From NCBI GenBank assembly GCA_003661185.1, contig QMVQ01000025.1:1-12815 (forward strand): a DNA stretch of 12,815 nucleotides, read 5' to 3'. The translations under genes and the position numbers were made by a program. Positions 6,430-12,717 of this stretch are shown piece after piece. Position 1 is the stretch's first letter. The number at the start of each line of letters is the position of its first letter. The stretch is from Candidatus Alkanophagales archaeon (lineage in GTDB: Archaea > Halobacteriota > Syntropharchaeia > Alkanophagales > B39-G2). The notes under the pieces are model-generated. The model was not told the origin of the DNA. It saw only the letters and a list, made by a program, of their open reading frames with translations, and made no database searches.

Positions 6430-7722
6430 TCAGACGGCATTATGCAACTGAAGCAAAAAGTCTCTGTCTGTGGGTTTGTTCCCCTCCACGAGCTTTTTCA
6501 GCTTCAGTGGCAAGCAATCCATCCGATATGCCGTCTCCTCCGTTTCGACGCCGGTCAGCGCCGTCGGGATGGTGACGGCTGCCGCCTCGACCGTCGGCGT
6601 CCTGAACGGGTCGAGCACGATTAATGGCATTTTCGCCAGCAGTTTTGCCTTTTCCTTAGGGAACGAGGCTATGGGGTCAGCACCGACGATGAGAGCGGCA
6701 TCACAGCCCTCAAGCACGTCAAGAGCGGTCGTCTTTCCGGGTTCGAAGCGGGCATTTCCGCCTGAGAAATCCACGCCGAACGGGAATCCTGTTTCTCGTA
6801 GGAACGTAATGACGGCGCCGACGACGTTAAAGTGCCCTTTCATTGGGAACATTGCGAAATTTGTTGTTCCGCTCAGCGCCTCCACGAGCGAGAAGAGGGC
6901 GGCGACGCTGTCTTTTGCGTTTTCGGAGGCGGCGACGCCGAGCCCGAAAAATACGACGCCGAAGGACGCGTTTTTCAAAGTCTCGGCGACCCTGCTCAAA
7001 TCTTCGACGCTAACGCCCGCCGCCTCTGCCAACGCCTTCACGCTCCTCGCTGCCGCCTCACCACCACCGCCGCCGGCAGTGCCGCCGACCATCGTCCACA
7101 AAGCCTCGCAGACCGCAGCGTCTGCCCCGGGACGCACCCGCAAAAACCATTTAGCAATCTTGTCAAGCTCGCTCGTGACGACGTCCACACACACGATTTC
7201 ACGGTCGGTGATACCTTTGGGGAGGAAGCGACCTTCGGCGTATGAAAATTTCGAGAGGTGACGAGGGTGCGAGTGCACGGGGTTGCAGCCCAAGAAGACG
7301 ACGACGTCAGCGTTGTCCTTGACGGCGTCGAGCGTCGTAGAGAAAAGGTTGAACTCTCGCTGGAGCGTGTGGAACAAATTGTGGCAGAGCGACTCCGTGT
7401 TATCGCAGATGCCGTTCAGGCGGCGAGCGAGCCGTAACGCAAGCTTCTGGGCGCTGCAACCCGTGTTGCTCAGCCCGTAAATCAAAGGTCTCTCCGCACC
7501 TTTTAAAATTTCGGCTGCCTCCCGCAAAGCGTCGTCGTAGCTCCGCTCCTCGCCACCGATTAGTGGCGTTTCCAGCCTGTTCTCCCTAAAAGCGAGAAAT
7601 TTGCGCACACCGAGCGTGCAGGCATTTCTAACCTCCTTTATCTCGTTGCCCTCGACGCGCACAACAATGTCATCGCACAGGCACGCACAGAACGGGCAGA
7701 CTGCCATCTCAAACACTACCAT
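6430..7722 (-). CDS. fwdB: Formylmethanofuran dehydrogenase subunit B
   Basis: Molybdopterin (Mo or W) catalytic subunit of formylmethanofuran dehydrogenase, which interconverts CO2 and formylmethanofuran, the first step of methanogenesis from CO2 or the last of oxidative C1 metabolism. The 430 residues are full length. A [4Fe-4S] motif uses C9, C12, C16 (CPFCACLC) and C35 (NACTLG). C113 in DNTESLCHNLF matches the position of the metal-ligating Cys/Sec; here it is an ordinary Cys codon. FLGCNPVHSHPRHL and the late IVGADPIASFP are typical cofactor-binding segments. A Gly-rich run around residues 215-225 looks like a surface insertion. The ATG at 7722 has GGGGGT about 4 nt upstream. None of the other subunits (A, C, D, F, G) is adjacent. 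It heads the fwdB-nrpR-lrp-gatE cluster. Confidence 0.95.
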   Translation of the reverse strand: MVVFEMAVCPFCACLCDDIVVRVEGNEIKEVRNACTLGVRKFLAFRENRLETPLIGGEERSYDDALREAAEILKGAERPLIYGLSNTGCSAQKLALRLARRLNGICDNTESLCHNLFHTLQREFNLFSTTLDAVKDNADVVVFLGCNPVHSHPRHLSKFSYAEGRFLPKGITDREIVCVDVVTSELDKIAKWFLRVRPGADAAVCEALWTMVGGTAGGGGGEAAARSVKALAEAAGVSVEDLSRVAETLKNASFGVVFFGLGVAASENAKDSVAALFSLVEALSGTTNFAMFPMKGHFNVVGAVITFLRETGFPFGVDFSGGNARFEPGKTTALDVLEGCDAALIVGADPIASFPKEKAKLLAKMPLIVLDPFRTPTVEAAAVTIPTALTGVETEETAYRMDCLPLKLKKLVEGNKPTDRDFLLQLHNAV

Positions 7723-7807
7723 GTTACCCCCTATGTTTATTCATATCACCTTTAGAACTAGATTTCGCCGCAAGTGTTTTGGCTAAACGTAACGCCCGAT
7801 TAAAACG

Positions 7808-7815
7808 TTTTTTAT
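7808..7815 (+). promoter_or_regulatory. TATA-like promoter of the TPR membrane gene
   Basis: TTTTTTAT lies 24-31 bp before the ATG at 7839, after a TTAAAACG stretch. This spacing is what a leaderless archaeal transcript would need, and no Shine-Dalgarno site precedes that ATG. The element is in the 116-bp divergent region between fwdB and this gene. Confidence 0.35.
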
Positions 7816-7838
7816 CTCGCCAGCACTCAAGTAAAAAC

Positions 7839-8831
7839 ATGGACAAGACGACGGCTGCGCTTGTGGCAATTGTGGTGGTGGTCATAAGCGTGGCGGCGTT
7901 CCTCATCTACCGATTCGGCTGGCTTTTCCTATTGAGGTTGGTTTTGGGGGTGGGGTTTGCGGGGCTGGCAGTGGTTTTTACGGTGCTACTTGCGCTGCTG
8001 GCTTACGCAAGGGCGTTGCTTTATACCACGCTCTCGCTGCTCGGCTTTGCGTCGTCGGCATATGCTTTTTACCAGTGCTATGTTTGGACAGAGCCGCTGC
8101 ACGTCATCTACGTCGTCGCAGCTTACGTTGTGGCTGCCGCTGCTGGTTTCTGGTATTTGTCAGAGCCGAACCTGAGCCTGCTTGAGCGGCTTAGAAGTGT
8201 GCACTCTTTGGAAAAATCTGGAAACTACAAGGCAGCAGCTCGGAAATATGAGATGCGTGGCGATTATTTAAGGGCGGCGGAATGTTACGAGCGTGCGGGC
8301 ATGCTGGAGCCGGCGGCGTGGTGCTACGAGCGTGCGGGCGAGCTTAAGAAAGCGGCAGAGTTTCACGAGAGGGTTGCTGAAGAGAAAAAAGATAGTTACC
8401 ACTGGAGGGAGGCGCACGAGCTTTGGAAAAGAGTTGGCGAGAAAAAGCGGGCAGCGGATTGCCTCTGGCGGTATGCTGAAAACGAGCCTTGGTATTGGGA
8501 TGTCGTCGCAAAGCTTTACGAGGAAGTTGGCGACGAGGAAAATGCAAAAGCGGCGTGGCGGCGTGCCTTGGATTACTACGTGAAAGAAGCTAAGGAGGAA
8601 GGTGCCTTCTGGGAAGACGTCGCTAACATTTACGAGAGACTCGGCGAAGCTGAGAACGCAAGGGCAGCAATGGAGAAATACGTGGCGTATTGTGGGAGGG
8701 AGGCTGCAAACGATGCTTCGTGGTGGAAGCACGCAGCCGATGCTTATGAAAAGTTAGGGATGAAAGAGATGGCGGAAGAGGCGAGGCGCCGCTACGAGGA
8801 GTGGAGGAAAAAGATAAAGGTGAAACAGTGA
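7839..8831 (+). CDS. Membrane-anchored TPR-repeat protein
   Basis: 330 residues of unknown specific function. The N-terminus has about four hydrophobic segments (around 5-24, 28-54, 58-79 and 87-106). The remainder is a soluble helical-repeat domain, probably cytoplasmic. Short units repeat almost tandemly (RGDYLRAAECYERAG, then LEPAAWCYERAG, then ELKKAAEFHERV), followed by longer TPR-like pairs each containing a W or Y-rich stretch such as AFWEDVANIYERLGEAENARAA and SWWKHAADAYEKLGMKEMAEEA. TPR arrays bind protein partners, so a scaffold at the membrane is a fair inference. I start it at the ATG at 7839 because the membrane segment begins there and a TATA-like element is correctly spaced. The open frame extends 20 codons further to 7779 across that element. 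It is transcribed away from fwdB and has no same-strand partner nearby. Confidence 0.85.
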   Translation: MDKTTAALVAIVVVVISVAAFLIYRFGWLFLLRLVLGVGFAGLAVVFTVLLALLAYARALLYTTLSLLGFASSAYAFYQCYVWTEPLHVIYVVAAYVVAAAAGFWYLSEPNLSLLERLRSVHSLEKSGNYKAAARKYEMRGDYLRAAECYERAGMLEPAAWCYERAGELKKAAEFHERVAEEKKDSYHWREAHELWKRVGEKKRAADCLWRYAENEPWYWDVVAKLYEEVGDEENAKAAWRRALDYYVKEAKEEGAFWEDVANIYERLGEAENARAAMEKYVAYCGREAANDASWWKHAADAYEKLGMKEMAEEARRRYEEWRKKIKVKQ

Positions 8832-9362
8832 AAGCGAAAGTCATCATGGCATGCAACGGGTCTTCAGCTCGGAAAACAACTCAGAGGAGCAAACGCAGGG
8901 AAAATAAGAAGCAAATAGAAAAACTTTTCGTGAGTAGGATTAAACCTTGCATCTCATCAGACGAAATCCTCAAAGAACAACACCTCAACATTTGAAGGGG
9001 CGCTCGCAAGCTCTTTGACCAGTGTGAGGCAGTTGGGGAGTGTCGTATCCTCTCACACTTATATTTGGCTGCCTGCTCACAAATGGAGCCCATGTCCTCA
9101 ACTGGATGAAGCCGCAGGACACGAGGCTTTGACACTCTTAGCTGCTTTTTCTCGGTCGAGCTTCCTGCATAGAGCATATTCGGTCTCAACCATCGCAAGC
9201 TCGCTCACATAGCTAAATAATCCCCGCTTAACAATTTCTCCCTAACCAGCACGCCTCCGCATGGAAAACAGCCGCTCTATAAAGACGCCAGCTTCATGGG
9301 TCATGCTTCATTTTAGTTCTCTCCTCATCTTTCTTCCGCTCTTTGTAGAACCCATCCAACTC
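8832..9362. other. 531-bp gap without a convincing gene
   Basis: This region separates the convergent TPR and trmI genes. Short open frames on both strands have poor composition and no recognisable domains. What can be seen is an 8-bp inverted repeat (AGTGTGAG at 9021-9028, CTCACACT at 9052-9059) enclosing GTTGGGGAGTGT at 9032-9043. That 12-mer also occurs at 2239-2250 beside the TnpB remnant. The gap may hold the relic of another mobile element, but no transposase similarity is visible. Immediately after trmI a 22-codon TTG-started frame exists on the minus strand and is too short to support. Confidence 0.5.
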
Positions 9363-10160
9363 TTATTTAGTTTCGGCGCCACTCAAGCGGCGAGCGGCGA
9401 GGAGGAAGCCGGTGTGTGCGACCATGCGGTGCTCAGGGCGGATGCTTCGTTGCCCAACTTCCCAAGTGCGGACAGCCACCTCGTGAATGCCGGTGAGGAA
9501 GAAGCCACCAGTTTTTTCGAGGCGTTTTGAGAGTTTGAAGATTTGGAGGATGGAGGGGTTGTAGGCGACGAGGATGCCGCCGTCCCGCAGCGAGGCTTTT
9601 GCGTGCTTGACGACACGCCACGGCTCAGGCAAGTCCAAAATAATCCTATCAAGGTTTTTGTCCTCTTCGGCAAGTCCCTCATAAATGTTCCACTCACGGA
9701 GGACGAGGTTTTCGGGGATGTTTCTGAAGAAAGCCTCGATGTTGCGTCTTGCGACTTCGAAGAAGTCCTTTCTGACCTCATAGGAAATGACAACGCCGTG
9801 CTCGCCGACCGCTCGTAGCAGAGCGAGCGTGAGGGCGGCGGAGCCCGTGCCTGCTTCCAAAACACGAGCTCCGGGGAAGATGTCTGCAAGCATTAAAATG
9901 GCAGCAATGTCCTTTGGATAAATGATTTGGGCGCCCCGCCGCATCTTCAGGACGAACTCGGCGAGCGTTGGCTTAAACACGAAAAGACGTTCGCCGTGCG
10001 ATGAGGTTACGATGCTGCCCTCTTCAAGCCCGATGAGCTCGTCGTGCGGCACGACGCCTCTGTGGAAGGAAAATTGAGCGCCCCGTCGCACTCTGAATTG
10101 ATACCTGCGACGCTTCGTGTCCACGAGCTGCACAACGTCGCCATCGGCAATTTTGCCCAT
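9363..10160 (-). CDS. trmI: tRNA (adenine-N1)-methyltransferase TrmI
   Basis: SAM-dependent methyltransferase making m1A in the T-loop of tRNA (positions 57/58 in archaea), acting as a tetramer in the cytoplasm. The 265 residues are the usual length. An N-terminal small beta domain (about 1-70) is followed by RRGAQIIYPKD (74-84), SAM motif LEAGTGSAALT (101-111), acidic motif SYEV, catalytic DLPEPW (176-181) and the C-terminal signature RPEHRMVAHTGFL (241-253). All key residues are present. The ATG at 10160 lies 20 bp downstream of the ncs6-like stop on the same strand, so the two tRNA-modification genes are probably one transcript. No clear Shine-Dalgarno site is visible before it. Confidence 0.96.
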   Translation of the reverse strand: MGKIADGDVVQLVDTKRRRYQFRVRRGAQFSFHRGVVPHDELIGLEEGSIVTSSHGERLFVFKPTLAEFVLKMRRGAQIIYPKDIAAILMLADIFPGARVLEAGTGSAALTLALLRAVGEHGVVISYEVRKDFFEVARRNIEAFFRNIPENLVLREWNIYEGLAEEDKNLDRIILDLPEPWRVVKHAKASLRDGGILVAYNPSILQIFKLSKRLEKTGGFFLTGIHEVAVRTWEVGQRSIRPEHRMVAHTGFLLAARRLSGAETK

Positions 10161-10180
10161 AATATTAGATGGACAAAGGT

Positions 10181-11104
10181 TTAATTTTGCTCCCCCTCAC
10201 CGTGTCGCCGCTTCGAGCGTTCTAAAAGCTTGCAGAACGCGCAAAGCCCGACGTTTGCCGTAGGCATGCCGCAGGCTTCGCACTCCTTAAGCTCGAAGCC
10301 CTCTTGCTCGCCGAACAGCGCTTTGTTTTTCAAAAATCCGAGGTAGAAAGCTTTTTTCAAGCCGGGGTGCCGCCGCTCAAGCTCGTTCAGCGCTTTCTTG
10401 TAGCTGAGTGAGGTTGCGCCGCTCGCCAGCGGGCACTTCTCTCTTACGAAGTCCAACTGCTTTATCCTTGCGTATACTGCCGTTTCCTCGTCGGAAATCC
10501 TGAACAGCGGCTTTACTTTACGCACGAGCTTCGGGTGCGTGCTTTCTAAAATCGGATGCTGTCGCTGCAGAAACTCCAAGTTCCACCGCGTCAAATTTCC
10601 GAGAAGCGTAGCGCACTCGTCGTCAAGCGTGTGTCCGGTGGCGAGCACCGAAAAACCCTCCTCGTAAGCAACTTTATTCATCAAATAACGCTTCACCAAT
10701 CCGCATGCGGAACACGCATCCCTCACCGCCAGCTCCATTAGGCTTTTCCCGAATTCTTTTCTTAAGTCAACTACTATCAGGTCGAGGTTTTTAGAAGCGG
10801 CAAAGCTCTCGACGACGGCTCTTGAGGCTTCAGAATATTCGTCGATGCCGAGGTCGATGTGGAGCCCGCAAGTCTCGTAGCCGAGGTCGTCCAGGACGTT
10901 CCAGAGCGTCATGCTGTCCTTGCCGCCGGAGACTGCCATGAGGATGCGGACATCTCGTGAGAACATTCGCACGCCGAGTTTTTCGCCGTCGATCGCACGT
11001 TGCACTTGCCTTTCGAAATACTCAATAAAGCACGAATCGCAGAAACGCACAGCACTGAGAATCACGTCCGCCTCTTTCTTTCTGCACCGTTTGCAGACCT
11101 TCAT
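10181..11104 (-). CDS. tRNA 2-thiolation enzyme, Ncs6/TtuA family
   Basis: PP-loop ATPase that adenylates tRNA uridine (U34 in Ncs6, position 54 in TtuA) and inserts sulfur carried by a ubiquitin-like protein. The 307 residues show an N-terminal zinc finger (C4, C7, C22, C25), ATP-binding SGGKDS at 59-64, and the three Cys expected to hold a [4Fe-4S] cluster (C131 and C134 in ACSACG, C224 in REKCPLA). GHTLDDE is at 157-163, and a C-terminal zinc finger has CEACGMPT and LCAFC. Which uridine it modifies cannot be decided from this sequence. I chose the ATG at 11104 (MKVCKRC). The ATG at 11125 is possible. The frame extends to 11176, but that start overlaps the TATA-like box. It is upstream of trmI and likely cotranscribed with it. 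Confidence 0.93.
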   Translation of the reverse strand: MKVCKRCRKKEADVILSAVRFCDSCFIEYFERQVQRAIDGEKLGVRMFSRDVRILMAVSGGKDSMTLWNVLDDLGYETCGLHIDLGIDEYSEASRAVVESFAASKNLDLIVVDLRKEFGKSLMELAVRDACSACGLVKRYLMNKVAYEEGFSVLATGHTLDDECATLLGNLTRWNLEFLQRQHPILESTHPKLVRKVKPLFRISDEETAVYARIKQLDFVREKCPLASGATSLSYKKALNELERRHPGLKKAFYLGFLKNKALFGEQEGFELKECEACGMPTANVGLCAFCKLLERSKRRHGEGEQN

Positions 11105-11160
11105 CTTTACATGTTCAAGGTGCATGCAAATATGCCTTTTGAGAAGAAGGGGACAAGGGG

Positions 11161-11173
11161 GATTATAATTATG
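11161..11173 (-). promoter_or_regulatory. TATA-like promoter of the ncs6-trmI unit
   Basis: Read on the minus strand the sequence is CATAATTATAATC. Transcription about 25 bp downstream would start near 11140, upstream of both plausible ATGs (11125 and 11104). This argues against the longer frame that begins inside this element. Confidence 0.45.
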
Positions 11174-11176
11174 CAA

Positions 11177-11428
11177 GGGGAAAATTGCCTCTGGCGAAAC
11201 TTTCGTAGATACGATGAATATTTGGGGCGACGTGGCGGGTGTTATTGGCTCAGGTCAAAGAAGAATGCGACTTCCTGAAGAAGGGGGCTTCGCTCCGACA
11301 GGCGCATCTTAACCAACGGGCGTCGGCAACATCCGTGGATGCCCCTTGAGCAGGCACGCCGAATAAAAAAGCTCTATAGATGGGGCTCGGGAGAGGTATA
11401 TACGAAGTGTTACGAGTATGCCAATAAA
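11177..11428. other. Intergenic transition into the AT-rich accessory segment
   Basis: No gene is convincing here. A 31-codon frame starts at ATG 11216 (MNIWGDVAGVIG) and an open frame runs from 11339, but neither has a Shine-Dalgarno site or known domain. The stretch contains AAATTGCCTCTGGCGAAACT at 11182-11201, which resembles the centre of the attC-like site about 1 kb downstream. It also contains a short palindrome CATCC-GT-GGATG at 11330-11341. A TATA-like TATATA lies at 11397-11402. Confidence 0.4.
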
Positions 11429-11548
11429 ATGGTAGAAATTCGTATGTTGGAGGATATGCGCAATGCGGATATGAACGAGTTGTCCGAAATTCACTCCGCC
11501 CCGCCTTTAGAAAATTATTTAAAAACAAAAGCGGATAATAAATTATGA
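11429..11548 (+). CDS. Small ORF overlapping the membrane-protein gene
   Basis: 39 acidic residues (MVEIRMLEDMRNADMNELSE and onward), unrecognised. GGTATATA ends 26 bp before the ATG at 11429, as expected for a leaderless transcript. The stop overlaps the next start as ATGA, which suggests coupling. The same frame is open back to an ATG at 11339, which would give 69 residues (MPLEQARRIKKLYRWGSGEV first). I prefer the shorter start because the TATA-like box lies inside the longer version. It may only be a leader ORF or chance. Confidence 0.35.
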   Translation: MVEIRMLEDMRNADMNELSEIHSAPPLENYLKTKADNKL

Positions 11549-12105
11549 TGAAAGAAATTTTGATTTTTGGCATATTATTCTTTGCTCTCATGACAGTGTA
11601 TAACTTAATTGTATCAATTAGACGGAAAGAGAGCTTTATGCCAGCGATTGTAGGCTTTTTTATGACTTTAGTGGCTTTGCTTATCTTTTTTGAGCAGTTC
11701 CTTTATGCAACTCTGTTCTTTATTGCCTTAGTCATAGTAGCTGTAGTGAAGCGTTCGGAAACATCAAAAATTCTGGAGGGGAAAATCTCACAGGAATTAG
11801 AGAAAATCGACAGCAAAGAGCCTCTTAAACTTAAAGATTTTCTTGGATGGAAAGGCTGGGCTAAAATAGCTTTGAAACATGGTGCAAAAAAGGCAGCATT
11901 CTTTTATGCTTCGTTTGTGGCAATAGGCGTAATTCTGATATGGTTGCTCTTTTGTGCAATCTTTCCGGAGGATGTGCAACTTGGTTGGAGCTGGTGGGCG
12001 TGTTTCATTGTGACATCCTCTACTCTTATTTACTATGAGTACAGTAAGATTTTTAAGAAAGCTTTGAAAGGTAAAAATAAAAAACAAATCGGCGGGGCTC
12101 CGTGA
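11545..12105 (+). CDS. Integral membrane protein of unknown function
   Basis: 186 residues with no family I recognise. About five hydrophobic segments are visible: LIFGILFFALMTVYNLIV, AIVGFFMTLVALLIFF, ATLFFIALVIVAVV, AAFFYASFVAIGVILIWLLF and WSWWACFIVTSSTLIYY. A charged stretch (roughly residues 70-105) lies between the third and fourth and probably faces the cytoplasm. The C-terminus is basic (KKALKGKNKKQIGG). Codon and base use are much more AT-rich than in the tRNA-modification and fwdB genes, which suggests acquired DNA. ATTATTTAAAAA at 11514-11525 is a second possible TATA box at leaderless spacing for the ATG at 11545 (or 11548). The gene is followed directly by hairpins and an attC-like site, the arrangement of an integron cassette. 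Confidence 0.75.
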   Translation: MMKEILIFGILFFALMTVYNLIVSIRRKESFMPAIVGFFMTLVALLIFFEQFLYATLFFIALVIVAVVKRSETSKILEGKISQELEKIDSKEPLKLKDFLGWKGWAKIALKHGAKKAAFFYASFVAIGVILIWLLFCAIFPEDVQLGWSWWACFIVTSSTLIYYEYSKIFKKALKGKNKKQIGGAP

Positions 12106-12108
12106 ACT

Positions 12109-12127
12109 CAAATTGCTTTGCAATTTG
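12109..12127 (+). repeat. Strong hairpin just after the membrane-protein stop
   Basis: CAAATTGC-TTT-GCAATTTG is a perfect 8-bp inverted repeat with a 3-nt loop, starting 4 bp after the TGA. It is followed by a smaller CCC-TTAC-GGG at 12128-12137. It could be part of the attC-like structure that follows or an RNA 3'-end hairpin. No T-run follows it. Confidence 0.7.
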
Positions 12128-12136
12128 CCCTTACGG

Positions 12137-12221
12137 GTCGCACAACAGCGGATAAAAGGCTTAGCTACTTTGCCCAAATTGCCTTCGGCAACTTCTTCTA
12201 TCCGCAAAATGTTATACGCAA
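12137..12221 (+). other. Integron attC-like site (imperfect inverted repeat)
   Basis: An ~85-bp element with attC architecture. R''-like GCACAAC is at 12140-12146 and L'' GCGGATA at 12148-12154. A central part carries hairpin TTGCC-TTC-GGCAA at 12179-12191. L' TATCCGC is at 12199-12205, a perfect complement of L'', with the match extending inwards at 10 of 11 positions. R'-like GTTATAC is at 12211-12217. R'' and R' each miss the attC consensus at one central base, but the two deviating bases face each other. In the bottom strand the arms pair fully if two G-T wobbles are allowed, as expected for a site recombined as folded bottom strand. Odd: the spacers are 1 and 5 nt rather than similar. 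It sits between two accessory genes. Alternatives are an unrelated hairpin repeat or an RNA structure. Confidence 0.45.
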
Positions 12222-12225
12222 TGCA

Positions 12226-12235
12226 CATAATTAAA
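12226..12235 (+). promoter_or_regulatory. TATA-like promoter of the PIN/antitoxin pair
   Basis: CATAATTAAA lies about 20-30 bp before the ATGs at 12254 and 12257, in an A-rich context. This spacing gives a leaderless or nearly leaderless message. It starts just after the attC-like site. Confidence 0.35.
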
Positions 12236-12253
12236 GAAAACGTAAAGGTGTAG

Positions 12254-12717
12254 ATGATGAGATTGAGAATCTACATTGACACATCGGTAATTGGTGGGTG
12301 TTTGGATAAAGAATTCCAAAACGCTTCAATGGAACTAATTGATAAATTCAAGCGTGGAGAGGCGATAGCAGTGATATCAGAACTGACGACACTTGAATTG
12401 AAGGATGCACCTCAAGAAGTTCAGGATATACTCCGGGAGATACCCGAGGAAAACATAGAATATGTAGAATTAACGGAAGAAGCGGTGAATCTTGCCGGGA
12501 AGTACATCACTGAGAGGGTAATCGGTGGAGGGAAATTAGTTGATGCAGAACATATAGCGATTGCGACAATAAACCGTTGGATGTGTTAGTGAGCTGGAAC
12601 TTCAGACATATTGTAAACTTGCAGAGGATTCGTGGATACAACTCTGTAAACCTTAAATATAGTTATCCCTTATTAGAAATAAGAAGTCCATTGGAGGTGA
12701 TAACTTATGAGGAGTGA
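12254..12717 (+). pseudogene. PIN-domain ribonuclease (VapC-like toxin), frameshifted
   Basis: PIN-domain nuclease of the kind paired with small antitoxins; such toxins cleave RNA using a cluster of acidic residues. The first frame (12254-12589) gives RLRIYIDTSVIGGCLD, ELTTLELKDAPQEV and KLVDAEHIAIATINR, then hits a stop. The continuation is in another frame from about 12573, reading DVLVSWNFRHIVNLQRIRGY and SVNLKYSYPLLEIRSPLEV and ending at a TGA at 12715. Joined, the parts make a full-length PIN protein of about 154 residues with all acidic positions present. One missing base near 12571-12575 (CGTTGGATG) explains the break. It is either a real inactivation or an assembly error. GGTG precedes the paired ATGs at 12254/12257. 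It overlaps the antitoxin-like gene by 11 bp. Confidence 0.85.

Noticed and set aside
6430..7722. Selenocysteine (in-frame TGA) at the FwdB metal ligand
   Set aside because: The position is an ordinary Cys codon (residue 113) and no internal TGA is needed.
7724..7906. 60-codon minus-strand frame ending next to fwdB
   Set aside because: It overlaps the TPR gene start on the opposite strand and spans the divergent promoter region; its composition is not gene-like.
8881..9000. Possible box C/D small RNA on the minus strand (CTGATGA near 8960, CTGA near 8883)
   Set aside because: The C box is off consensus, the spacing of over 70 nt lacks internal C'/D' boxes, and there is no terminal stem.
9295..9365. 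15- and 22-codon minus-strand frames right after the trmI stop
   Set aside because: Too short, no clear start signals, no recognisable product.
9261..9530. Plus-strand frame with a hydrophobic N-terminus, like a secreted peptide
   Set aside because: Its second half is antisense to conserved trmI, and there is no ribosome binding site or TATA-like element at a fitting distance.
12105..12225. Simple transcription terminator instead of an attC-like site
   Set aside because: There is no oligo-T run, and the nested box layout with AAC/GTT cores is more elaborate than a terminator. It is kept only as an alternative for the first hairpin.
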